NCBI GenBank assembly: GCA_014529385.2
Contig: CM043944.1
Coordinates: 93,766,476 to 93,830,475 of the forward strand
DNA: 64,000 nt
Reading direction: 5' to 3'
Source of the DNA: Adiantum capillus-veneris
Lineage: Eukaryota > Streptophyta > Polypodiopsida > Polypodiales > Pteridaceae
Positions within the stretch are counted from its first letter, which is position 1; each line of letters starts with the position of its first letter. The translations under genes and the position numbers were made by a program. Under the pieces are notes generated by a model that was not told the DNA's origin, did not search any database, and saw nothing but the letters and a program-made list of their open reading frames with translations. Positions 21,109-31,985 of this stretch are shown here, one piece after another.

Positions 21109-21835
21109 GCATTTCAGTATGTTTTGCACACTGGCGAGATGCCTGACAACATGAGTAAGGGCTTGATCTACCTGATTCCCAAGGAGGGTGGCTCCTTGGA
21201 TGAGATTCCGCAGTGGTGACCCATTACCATCCTCAACTCATCCTACAAAATTCTAGCAAAGGCTCTGAGTTTGAGGATCCAGCCACTTCTAGAGAGCATC
21301 ATTCATGGAACTCAGACAGGTTTAGTCAACGAGCGTAGTATCCTTGACAACATCTTCACTTTTTGGGAGGCGTCAGCCCTTGCGCGTCTCCCAGGAGAGG
21401 ATATGGTGATTCTACTTCTCGACTTTGAGAAGGCTTACGACAGAGTTGACTAGGATTTCCTGGAGGGCACTCTGCACAGGATGGGTTTCACAGATGCTTG
21501 GATCAGAAGTGTCAGCTCAGTCAGGTGCACTTGGCAGGGGGGCGAGGGGAGCGCTTCCTGCTCACGCGTTCGGTCAAACAAAGCTGCCCTCTTGTCCCCT
21601 TCCTCTTTTTGTTCTCTGCTGAGGCGATGAGCAGATTCTTGACTTCCCAGCAAGTTGGCCTGCGTGGTCTTGAGCTCCTAATTAGGGCAAGTGAGCTTCT
21701 TGATGCTGAGTTTGCCGACAACTCTTGTACTTGGAGGGCCATGAGGCCAATCTGCACAGGTGTGAGTAGGCTCTCAAGGTGTTTTGTTGTGCATCAGGCG
21801 CACTGATCAACTAGAGAAAGACAAGTTGCTTTTTG
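21109..21835 (+). pseudogene. LINE-1 reverse transcriptase fragment
   Basis: Landmarks of plant L1 RT: MSKGLIYLIPKEGG, PITILNSSYKILAKALSLRI, QTGLVNERSILDNIF and VILLLDFEKAYDRVD (first catalytic Asp). The second catalytic box, expected FADD, reads EFADNSC at about 21705-21725, so the last Asp is lost. Stops at 21218 and 21451 and frameshifts break it. LINE RT primes on nicked target DNA. Confidence 0.9.
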
Positions 21836-23960
21836 GGTTGGCAGTGCTCTTACACCTGCTTGGTCGCCAGGTGAGAGTTTCAGATGGATTCCCCCAAAAA
21901 TTGCAGTTCGCTACTTGGGTTGTCAGGTTGGCCTAGACTTGTCTCCTAAGCAGCAAACTGCCCCCCACCTCTTGTCCATCAGGAGGAAGTTTCTACATTA
22001 GAGTTCGGCACGGCTCTTTTTGGTAGGCAGAGTTGTAGTGGCCAACCAGGTGTTGTTGGCTACTATGTGGTACATTACATCTTGTTGGATTTTCTGAAGC
22101 TCCTGTATCAGCCAGTTAGAACTTAGAGAGGCTGATCAAGAATTTTCTTTGATCAGGGCGCGACACTCAGTTAGCCCGGGCCAAAGTAGCATGGCAGGTC
22201 ATCACTTTACCATGTTCTCGGGGGGGTTGGGGATCATAGACCCAGCACAGCAGAACAACGTCCTTCTTGGGAAGTTTGTGGTCAGAGCACTGCTTCCGAG
22301 GGAGGAGCCCTAGAAGGAGTTGTTGCTTCAGCGACTTAGAGCGCAAGTGCCTCATGCAGGAGGCCCTTGGAGCCCGTCCACCATGTGGATCTTTACAGAG
22401 ATGCGCAGGATTGGTCTGAGCAGGAGACTGGAGGATCGTTTTGCTGCGAGCCTGCTACGCTCTTGGGAGCAGCTACGGAGTGGCTTGGAGCAACACCAGC
22501 CCACTTGCACGGAGGAGCGCTTGAGACAACCTCTTGTGTGGAACCCCGTGGTTAGCAGGCCCCATGTTTCTTGGGGTCCCATGGCAGAGGGTCCAACTGG
22601 ATTCAATTCTCAGGTTTGCTAGAGGAGATACAGAGCTGAGAGCATTCAGCTGCAGGGCATGAGAGGGGTCCAGAGCATGTGCCAAGACATCAAAGAGGCT
22701 TTACCAACTAAGTGGCTCACTCCTCTAGAGCCAGCAGCTCCCAGATGGATGGGGGCCTTTACGCGACTGGAGGTCCTCATTGCAATTCGCACTTGCTCAG
22801 AGACCGTACCCTCCATGTTCTTTGAGATCCAGGGCGAGGGTCGACTACACAGCGTCTCAGTAGAGGCTCCACAGGTTGCAGAGTGTTGTTTTCAGAGGAT
22901 ATGAGTAGTGGGTATCTGTGGGAGGACTTGTGTCATAGATCATGACCCAGCAGCTCTTGAGACAGGCCATTGGAGGCTTTGGGCTTGGGAGAGCTGCCCT
23001 CTTGCAAGAGTGTAGTGGGATCCTAGAGAGTGGTTTTGGAGAGACCCTTTCTCTTCAGCCAACCACCCAGGGATCCCTTTCTTTCAGTACATTGTTCAAT
23101 TGGGCATCACATACTCGCAGCACGGAAAAAGGCTCGTCCTGTTGCAGCACTTCATTGGCAGGAGGAGGGTCTCATAGCTGAGTTCTTGTCAAGCTTTTGG
23201 GCGAGGTTGTGGGACTCCAGACAGCCACAGCGAGTCACTTCGTTCCAGTGGCTAGTTGCACATAGAACTATAGTAGTGGGGAGTTGGCTGGTACATAATG
23301 GCCTCTCGACAGCCTGTGCAGCTTGCGACCATCCTTTGGAAAGTCAGTGTCAATGTCCGTGGGACTGCCCCATGGCACAACAGGTTTGGCTTCGGGTTCT
23401 TCAGCTGATGCAAGCTTTCTCCACAGCACGACAGTACACTTGGGGTGCAACTGCTTGGTCAACCCTCACGGGCCCTGCGCTACATTTTGATCTATCTTCC
23501 ACTAGCAAGATGATAGTGATCCAGGGAGGTCGACCTACACTCCAGCTTGCTACAGAGCTTACCCCCCAAGAGTGGTGCAGTGAGAGAGAGGTGTGTTGAG
23601 AGCTCATTTGTGGCCTGACACTCTGGTTCATTTGGCGGGCCCGTTGCTTCCACATCTTCGAGGCTCGCCCTGTCCCACAGGCAGAGACTGTTCGTGATTT
23701 TTGGATGGAGTTGATCCATACTCTCAAGGGTCAGTTCGAGAGACTTCAAGGCAGCTCCGACCGCATGCGGGAGCGCACAGAGGCGTTCCTTCCACTCTAG
23801 CACCATGGGCCGTTCTTCACCATGGTCCAGGGTAAGCCCAGATGGCACTACCGCCCACCTGTGTGGCTCTTCTCTCCTCCCATCTCTTGATTTAGCCCTC
23901 ATTGTACATATGTTGTTTTTCATTGGGAGAGTCTCCCCTTATGGTTGATGTAACCCTCTC
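21836..23960 (+). pseudogene. LINE-1 ORF2 C-terminal region with zf-RVT-like end
   Basis: Several frame pieces carry the LINE connector. At about 23240-23470 a zf-RVT-like segment reads FQWLVAHRTIVVGSWL, STACAACDHPLESQCQCPWD, the Cys/His-rich end typical of plant L1 ORF2. After it come ETVRDFWMELIHTLKG-like and MVQGKPRWHYRPPVWLFSPP stretches that finish the ORF. Frames change often. No function is retained. Confidence 0.75.
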
Positions 23961-24152
23961 TAGTAGAGGTGGTTGTAGCCCTATGGGCAGTTTTATTAAC
24001 TAATGGAAGGATCTTTTTCTCAAAAGCACCAAATCCGCAAAAACGCACAACTGCTCTCTGATTGCTGATTTTCCACCCGTGCTCACATTGCAATACGACA
24101 ACATGCTGGCACTTCTTCAAAGATGGGTGACCAATCAATTAATGGCTGGCAG

Positions 24153-25898
24153 TGTCACGAGGACGTGGCAATTGCTAACTTGAGTTGTTGGTTTCATTCC
24201 GATGATTTTTGTTTATTTTTTGGAACCCTCTTTTTGAAGTTGCAAATGACTGGCAATTGCGTGGCCAGTGTGAAACGGCCGAGAGTTTCACCCGCAATCG
24301 GCAAGGGCAGGTCACCACGAGTTGGTCGGGCTAATCGGCACTGAAATCCGAGCAATAAAAGGGTGTCTAGCCTCATTTCAAAGTCATTTAGGCTCCTCGC
24401 GACACTTATAAGTTGGTGGGTACTAGGGAATCAACTTAAAAGAGGCAAACTGGACACATGGCGGCTCCAGGCTGATCTGCTAGATCTACATGAAGAGGGG
24501 GCGCCCAATTTGAGAGAGGGGGCTGATTTCAACCCATTAAGTGCTACAGTGTGTGCGAGTAGTGGGTGCAGGTGATCACACCTTTAATGGAAAGCTTGAC
24601 TTCTCCCTTGCTCTATGTAGCGCAATGACTTGCTCTCGCGCATCTCTCTCTCCCCTTTGCACATATGGTAATGCCCCACTAGTTAGGCTTCTCAGATGAC
24701 CATGTACAGTTATGGGGGTTTTATGCGCGTTTGCCAAGGCAAGAGCCTTCTGTACAGGAACCGAATTAGCTAATTGCTAATCCCCTTCAAGTACGCACAC
24801 TTCCATCGCAAAGGAATGCGAAAACAAAGAGTTTTCTCGCGTGAAAACTCGTCCGATTTAGAGGGGAACTGTCCCATAGCGTGCGGGAGCACCTGAGACA
24901 CGCGTAGGCGTGCTCGCTCCGCTCGAAACTGTCCAAAACAGAGAATTACAGCCTGCTGTGTTTTTCTGCAGGTTTAGGGTTTCGCACCTAAACTGCAGGG
25001 AATCGTCATGGGAGCCTCGGAAAGGCCTTGGGATGCGTGTACAGGGCAGTAGGCACCTAAAAGTGGCAAAACAGAACATTACAGCATGCTGAAATTGACC
25101 TGCAGCTCACTGGAAAGCTTCCATACCGCAAGGGAAAGTGTCCTTGACATGTACTTTTAACCTACAGGGATATTTGCGCCGTTATGCTGGCAAAATTGGG
25201 TCAAAAACTTGCAATTACAGTCATGGACAGGTTTGGACAGCTTGGTGAGGGCTAGATGCAAGGGTTCGGATCATTTATTTGTCAGGGGGGTCTCGAGAAA
25301 GCATTGGGTGCTTGTTGTCACAAAGTGATGACGTGGCGGACAGCAGAAACCCTAATTTGTACAGGCCATTTTGAAGAGATTTCCCACGAGGAATCTCGTC
25401 TAATTCAAGGGGCAAGTGACCCTACAAGTGCGAGAGCTCGAGGGCTACCCAGAAAAGTGATCGGCACGTAGATCGGAGCGCAAAAACAGAGAATTCAGCG
25501 AGCTGCAATTTCTCGCCAGGTTTTGCAAAGAGCTCTAAAGTGCGTGGAAAGTCAATGTTTGCTTGGGATTTTCTGTGGAGACTTCTACTGTGGCTATGTT
25601 GCCGAAATGGGGTTGGAGTAGAGGAATTTGAGCCCGATAAAAGTGGGACATCTTGTGGAAGTTTACAGGTTTTTCTCAAGTATAATAAGAATAAAGAAAT
25701 ACCGATAGGGGCGCCAATCTTTGGGGCCAATAAGGTGTCGTTGTCTGCTTGGTAGCGCTCTAGCTGCCAAGCCGTGGTTTGTCTTGAAGTGTTGAATTCC
25801 AGTCACAAGCTTATTCATGAAGTTCCTTTGTGTCGTAAAGTCTAAAGTAAAGAATTTCGTGTGAAAGCCAAAGCCTACCGCCCTACGGACCGGTTTCA
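24153..25898 (+). repeat. LARD 5' LTR
   Basis: 1746 bp, starting TGTCACGAGGACGTGGC and ending CTACGGACCGGTTTCA. It differs from the 3' LTR by point changes and small indels, the largest a 45-bp insertion at 25316-25360 and an extra TATGGGGGTTT-type stretch near 24708. Confidence 0.92.
25316..25360 (+). repeat. 45-bp copy of a G1 LTR tip inside the LARD 5' LTR
   Basis: TGTCACAAAGTGATGACGTG and onward to CCCTAATTTGT matches the first bases of LTR A (3625-3670) almost exactly. It is absent from the LARD 3' LTR, which reads CTTGTACAGG straight through. Confidence 0.9.
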
Positions 25899-26738
25899 AG
25901 GTTCCGTTGCTAGGATATCAATCACTTTTTCCTGAAAGAGTGAGCCTCGGTTGTTTTGGGTAAAGACACAGAGTACAGGAACTTGGAATTACACTATGGC
26001 TGACAGGACAGATGACACCAGGGAAGAGGGTTCACAGGACAAACAGGAAATTCTGCATGTTCGCCCTGCCAAAAAGTGGTCAAATTAGGGCTGATTTTCT
26101 GCTACGTTTTAGGGTTTGCAAGTATAAACCAAGATGAGATAGGGAGAGGTCTCACGGTGGTAGATTGGCCACTAGATCTCCCGCGGGAGTGATGTGGGTC
26201 TGCCAAGTGACACGCTGCTTGCCGATTCTCTGAGGCGATTGCTTGGATTCTTTGACCCATCGGTAAATCATCTTGAAATTTGAGCTTACTTGGTCGTGGG
26301 TGGTACGTCACAGGTTGTGGAATTATGCTCGTTTGCAGAGGCAAGAGCCTTTTGCACACGTAAAAGTTAAGGGACAGGTTGCAAAGATGCTTCTTGGTGA
26401 AGTTCAAGAACTATCCACCTATGGATGCAAAGTGGATGGAAGAGCATGAACTGTATTGCAGCTTTACCTTGAGGCCTTTGGGTTACAGCCCCAACCCAAC
26501 GTCTGCAAAGGAGAGGTAATGATAGAGCTAGCACATCAAATGTACTCATGGATTCAGTGCAATAGAAGTGTACAGTTTGACAAAAGTATGAAGGTCTCAT
26601 TAAGTCATTGTACACATGTTCTGACAGTCTTTCTTGCGGATACATGCGATGATAAAAGGGTGCTTACCACACAAGATCATCTATGACATGTATATATGGC
26701 ACGCAATCGAGGACGTTTGCGATTTTAAGAGGGCGGTA
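25899..26738 (+). other. LARD internal region
   Basis: 840 bp with no open gag or pol. It starts AGGTTCCGTTGCTAGGAT; no initiator tRNA-Met primer site is visible. The stretch 26385-26497 is a remnant of the G1 chromodomain tail (AAGTTCAAGAACTATCC; ATGCAAAGTGGATGG; CTTGAGGCCTTTGGGTTACAG). It ends in the polypurine-like TTTTAAGAGGGCGGTA. Confidence 0.85.
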
Positions 26739-28436
26739 TGTCACCAGGACGTGGCAATTGCTAACTTGAGTTGTTGGTTTCTTTCCGATGATTTTTGTTT
26801 AATTTTTGGAACCCTCTTTTTGAAGTTGCAAATGACCGGCAATTGCGTGGCCAGTGCGAAACGGCCGACGACCAAGAGTTTCACCCGCAGTCGGGAAGGG
26901 CAGGTTACCACGAGTTCGTCGGGCTAATCGGCACTGGAATCCGAGCAATAAAAGGGTGTCTAGGCTCATTGCAAAGTCATTTAGGCCCCTCGCGACACTT
27001 ATAAGTTGGTGGGTACTAGGGAATTAACTCAAAAGAGGCAAACTGGACACATGGCGGCTCCAGGCTGATCTGCTAGATCTGCATGAAGAGGGGGCGCCCA
27101 ATTTGAGAAAGGGGGCTGATTTCAGCCCATTAAGTGCTATAGTGTGTGTGAGTAGTGGGTGCAGGTGATCACACCTTTAATGGAAAGCTTGCCTTCTCCC
27201 TTGCTCTATGTAGCGAGATGCTTTGCTCTCGCGCATCTCTCTCTCCCCTTTGCACATATGGTAATGCCCCACTAGTTGCGCTTCTCAGATGACCATGTTA
27301 TGCGCGTTTGCCAAGGCAAGAGCCTTCTGTACAGGAACTGGATTAGCTAATTGCTAATCCTCTTCAAGTACGCACAGTTCCATCGCGAAGGAATGCGAAA
27401 ACGGAGAGTTTTCCGGCATGAAAACTCGTCCGATTTAGAGGGGAACTGTCCCATTGCGTGCGGGAGCACCTGAGACACGCGTAGGCGTGCTCGCTCCGCT
27501 CCAAACCGTCCAAAACAGAGAATTACAGCTTGCTGTGTTTTTCTGCAAATTTAGGGTTTCGCACCTAAACTGCAGGGAATCGCCAGGGGAGCCTTGGAAA
27601 GGCCTTAGGATGCGTGTACAGGGCAGTAGGCACCTAAAAGTGGCAAATAACAAAATTACAGCATGCTGAAAATGACCTACAGCTCACTGGAAAGCTTCCA
27701 TACCACAAGGGAAAGTGTCCTTGACGTGTACTTTTGACCTACAGGGATATTTGCGTCATTATGCTGGCGAAATTGGGTCAAAAACCTGCAATTACAGCCA
27801 TGGACAGGTTTGGACAGCTTGGTGAGGGCTAGATGCAAGGGTTCGGATCGTTTATTTGTCAGGGGAGTCTCGGGAAAGCATTGGGTGCTTGTACAGGCCA
27901 TTTTGAAGAGATTTCCCGCGAGGAATCTCGTCTAATTCAAGGGACAAGTGACCCTACAGGTGCGAGAGCTCGAGGACTACCCAAAATAGTGATCAGCACG
28001 CAGATCGGAGCGCAAAAACAGAGAATTCAGTGAGCTGCAATTTCTTGCCAGGTTTTGCAAAGAGCTCTAAAGTGCGTGGAAAGTCAATGTTTGCCTGGGA
28101 TTTTGTCCGTGGAGACTTCTACTGTGGTTATGTTCCCGAAATGGGGTTGGAGTAGAGGAATTTGAGCCCGATAAAAGTGGGACATCTTGTGGAAGTTTAC
28201 AGGTTTTTCTCAAGTATAATAAGAATAAATAAATACCGAAAGGGGCGCCAGTCTTTGGGGCCAACAGGGTGTCGTTGTCTACTTGGTAGCGCTCTAGCTG
28301 CCAGGCCGTGGTTTGTCTTGAAGTCTTGAATTCCAGTCAATCACAGGCTTATTCGTGAAGTTCCTTTGTGTCGTAAAGTCTAAAGTAAAGAATTTTGGGT
28401 GAAAGCCAAAGCCTATCGCCCTACGGGCCGGTATCA
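26739..28436 (+). repeat. LARD 3' LTR
   Basis: 1698 bp, TGTCACCAGGACGTGGC...GGGCCGGTATCA. It follows the polypurine-like tract. It contains ATAAATAAATACCGAAAGG and GGCGCCAGTCTTTGGGGCC near 28226. Confidence 0.93.
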
Positions 28437-29217
28437 GGCAGCAGGTTCACGGCTGCCACCGTCAGGGACAGGCTCGCCACACCACCCCTCTTGGTGGCCT
28501 ACATATGACAGGCCAGCAACATTTGGTTCCTAAAGTGAACCGTTTTGACCCTTTACAACAGGATATTCCTGAGAAGTCTCCTTCCACCTCAGCCTCGCCG
28601 TGACCCCACCAAACCCCCCCCCCCCCCCCCCCCCCGCATGCCCTCTCGCCCCCCATCTCTCCCACTGACCCCTTAGCCTCATCTCTTGACCCTTCCCGCA
28701 CTCCACCTCATGCTCAGGGGACTGGACACTCCTCAGCAGCTCGACAATCTCTTGGCAATGCTTTCGCTACAAGCCGGATGGCTTGGGAGGGACAACCCTA
28801 CCTAAAAACGCTAATTCTAGTGAAGGCTTCTCCTTTTGCATCAGTCCCTCGCCGGCTGACCAATTTTGACATTTGCCGATGATGGGATTTTTTCGACTCG
28901 GACTTTGCACGGTTTCTTGGTGACACTTTGGTTGCTAGCCAAGTTCACTGTGACGCCACCTGATGCAGATGGATGTAGACACATACTTCTTTGCAAACAA
29001 TCAAAGTGCTCCATGTTATCAATTTTTACATGAGGATTCCTAGACAGAGGATGTAGCCCTACGGTCTGCATGCTCTTCTTGGGCATGGGTTGGACATTCA
29101 ATTTAGACACGCCTCTCTCGGGGTTGCTCGGAGGCGGATTACTCCCCATCCAAGCTAGCCTTGAAGATTACGAGGTTGGTTGCCGTGGAAACATCGGCCC
29201 TTTTACTGATCCCATGA
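28437..29217 (+). pseudogene. LINE-2 ORF1 C-terminal part
   Basis: Pro/Ser-rich coding-like sequence (QDIPEKSPSTSASP; DPLASSLDPSRTPPHAQG) interrupted by a C22 homopolymer at 28614-28635, which probably also shifts the frame. It continues to RRLTNFDI and then LSGLLGGGLLPIQASLEDYE just before ORF2. No DUF4283 or zinc knuckle is evident in this part. ORF1 proteins bind the LINE RNA. Confidence 0.6.
28614..28635 (+). repeat. Poly-C tract
   Basis: 22 consecutive C within LINE-2 ORF1. Homopolymer length at this site may be affected by sequencing error. Confidence 0.95.
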
Positions 29218-29838
29218 GGATTGTCTCATGGAATGTGCAAGGTCTAGGTGGACCCAATTTCTGTGCTAGAGGGGTCGATTGCGACAGGACCTCTAGAGAT
29301 GCCTTGTGAGTGGCACAATAGATATTCTTATGCTTCAGGAGCACCATCTTTGTGAGAGTTGTATTCGATGTTGTGGATAGATCTTGCATGGCCGTTATGA
29401 GACTTTTTGGTCAGCTGCTTTTGGGCATGGCGGCATTCAGGGTGGTGTATGTATGACTATTGTGGACTCATGGCAGCAGGCCATTGTGGGCAGAGGTATT
29501 ATTGTCATAGTAACAGGGAATGGATGTTTTCAGGTCTCCGTTCCCCGTTCCCATTCCAAGTTCCCGTTCCGAATCCCCGTTCCGTGTTTCAAACGTGAGT
29601 ACCCGTAACAGGGAATGGCATTTTGTTCGGCGTTCCCGTTCCGGTTCCCCGTTCCTGGTAACTATGATTATTGTGCCAAGTAGGGCCCAGTGGGTCACCA
29701 TGCAGGTTCAAGGTAGCCTTGTGGGCTTCTTGAACATTTATGCGCCCAATCATGCAAGTGCACAGGCTAAGTTTTGGTCACATATTGTGGAGTCCTCGTC
29801 CCACGCAGAGTACTGGTGTATTGGGGGGGACTTCAAAA
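29215..29838 (+). pseudogene. LINE-2 apurinic-type endonuclease, N-terminal half
   Basis: The ORF2 endonuclease nicks the target DNA. ATG at 29215 gives MRIVSWNVQGLGGPNF, the standard plant L1 ORF2 start with the catalytic Asn. DILMLQEHHL-like sequence with the Glu follows in another frame, then HGGIQGGV. After the MITE come SLVGFLNIYAPNHASAQAKFW and EYWCIGGDF (DFN motif). The sequence is cut at 29838 by G1 DNA. Stops and frame changes are present. Confidence 0.88.
29506..29666. mobile_element. 161-bp hAT-like MITE with perfect 8-bp target duplication
   Basis: Flanked by ATTATTGT at 29498-29505 and 29667-29674. The ends CATAGTAACAGGGAATGG and (right end, complemented) CATAGTTACCAGGAACGG match at 14 of 18 positions, giving terminal inverted repeats. 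The interior has direct copies of GTAACAGGGAATGG and many CCCGTTCC words. Removing the element and one duplication copy restores the LINE reading RGIIVPSR in frame. An 8-bp duplication is the hAT signature. It encodes no protein, so a transposase elsewhere must have moved it. Confidence 0.9.
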
Positions 29839-30216
29839 ATAAATCTATTGCATGTGCTCTCTTACGTGTGTATTGCTTGAGTGCGTATCTGAAAGGCGAA
29901 ATGACTGCGGCATTTTGTCTTACTCACCTGAGGGGTGATGTGGATATAATAGTAACAAGATTTAGTAGATTACGACATTCGTAAAAAGATAAATGCGGTC
30001 TTGATGTGACTGCTAAATAAGTTACAATGATCATGATTCTCATCTAAGATCTCGACGGGTGAATATTCAGTGACTGTCGTCTTTGTGCAAGTGTTGGATA
30101 TGTGTGGTATGGTACAGCGATACTTAGAGTCAATATCTACTATACTAATTTTTGTCCTCTGTTTGTTTTTACAAGCATAATTGAGGGCGATTGCATTTCT
30201 TTCAAGAGGGGGGTTA
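29839..30216 (+). other. G1 3' noncoding tail and polypurine tract
   Basis: No gene. It matches 35230-35498 of the same composite (shared GATGTG...ATAAGATTTAGTAGAT and GCATGTGCTCT-type sequence). It ends with TTTCAAGAGGGGGGTTA before the LTR. Confidence 0.8.
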
Positions 30217-30829
30217 TGTCACAAATTGATGACGTGGAATGGCCTAACGGGTAGGCGAGGGGCCTAAACCCTGATGGAAGAAGTAGAAGTTTTCACCAAC
30301 TTACAGATTCTAGCCGAGTGCCCAAAATAAATAGCATTAGGTTTTAAAATTATAAGCCTATCGAGTTTGGCCGAGGGGTCCCAAACCCCTTAAAATAAAG
30401 CAAGAACTACAAAATTGCGTAGAGGCTGATGATGTGGCGGCTATACGGATTTCCGCGATTTGCGTAAGTCTTTTGGGGCGCCAGATTTTAGTCCAATTTC
30501 TTTTAAAATTGAAGCTTTTCATGTAACTACTTTTGGAATAGACCAAGGGCCTTTATAAGTGTGACTAGGGCCTCATTCTCCTCACATGAGCTTGGAAGCA
30601 CTAAAAGAGAAAGAGGACCCTCGGACATTGTACCTTGTGAAGCATAATAATAAAGAAATATCGAGAAGGGGCACCAGTCTTTGGGGCTAGTGCATCTGGG
30701 CGCGGAACTCCGCCGTGCCGTGTCGACTCTCCTTTTCTCTCTCCCTCTTTTTCAAGTTCAGTTCAATTGTTTGCAATTTTCTCACGTGTGTTGTAGATCT
30801 TTGACTTAAGAGTGTCCAAGTCTATTACA
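30217..30829 (+). repeat. G1 LTR (left LTR of composite E)
   Basis: 613 bp, TGTCACAAATTGATGACG...GTCCAAGTCTATTACA. It has TAATAAAGAAATATCGAGAA followed by GGGGCACCAGTCTTTGGGG at about 30650-30687. It is followed at once by protease coding sequence with no primer site. Confidence 0.9.
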
Positions 30830-31985
30830 CTTGGAGGGGTGTGACGTACTTTTGGGGATACCTTGGTACCACAAGGACCATATTGTGGCTGACTATTGGG
30901 CTAGACTAGCAGAATTGAAGAATGAGATGGCAAAGAAATCATCCTAGATATAAAAATTAATGGACGATAGATACCACTTGTATCGGATTCAACTATTTCT
31001 AAAGTAACGCCATCTAGCCTTTTTCTTTACTCCATCTTTTTGAGAGATTTGGAAGAACATAAAAATTCAGATTTCTTACACAACAAAATGCCAAGAATTT
31101 TTGCAAGCTCAAGCTGATTGTTTCTTAGAGGGTTTGCCTGGAGACCTACCTCCTGAAAAGCATGAAGATCATGCGATTGATTTGATACCTGGCAATACGC
31201 CACTGAACTAGCCACCTTACAGAGTGAGCAAAGCCCAAATCAAGAAACAATGAACCAAGTGAAAGAATTTCTAGAAAAGGGTCTGATTCAACATAGTACT
31301 TCGCCTTTTTGTTCACCGGTGTTTCTTGTTTTGTAGAAAAATGGATCTTAGAGAATGTGCATTAACTACAGAGCTCTCATCAAAATCACCAACAAGAACT
31401 TCCAAATACCCAGGATCGATGATATACTTGACAAACTACAAAGTTCTTTGTGTTTTAGCAAAATCGATCTAAAAAGTGGCTATCATCAGATCAGGATCGC
31501 TCTTGGAGATGTATACAAGACTCGGTTCACAACATCCTTCGAATGGTACAAGTATCTGGTGATGCCTTTTAGTCTCACGAATGCTCTTGCAACATTCAGC
31601 AAGAAGATGAACCAGATTTTCAGAGATTATGTTTGTGGGCACCTTCTTTGATGACATCATCATATTCTCCAAGAATGAAGGGGAACACACGCAACATCTC
31701 TTATAGGTTTTTAAGGCAATACGGAAACACAAGTTGGTCAACAACGGGAAGAAGACAGAGTTCTTTCTGCCATAGATACACTTTTGGGCACATCGTCTCA
31801 ACAGAAGGTGATAGATGGACCCAGCCAAAGTAGAGACTATTCGGAATTGGGCGGATCTTAAGAATGTGCATGGAGTTTGAAGTTGTTTGGATTTGTGCTC
31901 GTATTACAAGCGGTTCATTAAAAAGTTAACCGAGATTACTTTGCCTTGCATACCCTAACTCAGAAAGGTGTTCCATTCACCTAGG
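30830..31985 (+). pseudogene. G1 protease end and reverse transcriptase (copy E)
   Basis: The protease end is seen as GDTLVPQGPYCG/GIPWYHK-like sequence at about 30855. RT then shows INYRALIKITN, PRIDDILDKLQSS, FSKIDLKSGYHQIRIA, TSFEWYKYLVMPFSLTNA, the catalytic FFDDIIIFSK (about 31643-31675) and a damaged thumb. There are stops at 31336 and 31345 and a frame change at about 31640. It aligns to copy A throughout. Confidence 0.87.

Larger units (their letters stand above)
21109..24015 (+). mobile_element. LINE-1: L1-type LINE, ORF2 3' half and 3' end
   Basis: Begins abruptly inside the RT domain at the edge of LTR B and runs to a 3' end near TTTATTAACTAATGGAAGG. Non-LTR order is seen: RT, then a long region ending in the zinc-finger-like zf-RVT domain, then a 3' UTR. 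The endonuclease is missing. Confidence 0.87.
24153..28436 (+). mobile_element. Non-autonomous LTR element (LARD-like) with perfect 5-bp target duplication
   Basis: Two near-identical LTRs (24153-25898 and 26739-28436) bound an internal region of only 840 bp. The flanks are GGCAG at 24148-24152 and at 28437-28441. It starts TGTCAC and ends in TTTCA or TATCA. The internal region has no gag or pol, only a remnant of the G1 chromodomain tail and a G1-like polypurine tract. The LTRs contain the conserved G1 block (AAATACCG...GGGGCGCC). It is therefore an internally deleted G1 derivative moved by proteins supplied in trans. Confidence 0.92.
24016..29838 (+). mobile_element. LINE-2: ORF1 end and endonuclease start, interrupted twice
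   Basis: LINE-2 sequence is 24016-24152 and 28437-29838, with the LARD between (target duplication GGCAG) and a MITE at 29506-29666. The ORF1 C-terminus leads to the ORF2 start MRIVSWNVQGLGGP. The element stops inside the endonuclease at WCIGGDF, where G1 sequence begins. The 24016 start is approximate because it abuts the LINE-1 3' end. Confidence 0.8.

Noticed and set aside
24153-28436. Simple segmental tandem duplication of a host locus
   Set aside because: Perfect 5-bp GGCAG flanks, TG...CA-type ends, a polypurine tract and continued LINE sequence outside point to an LTR element.
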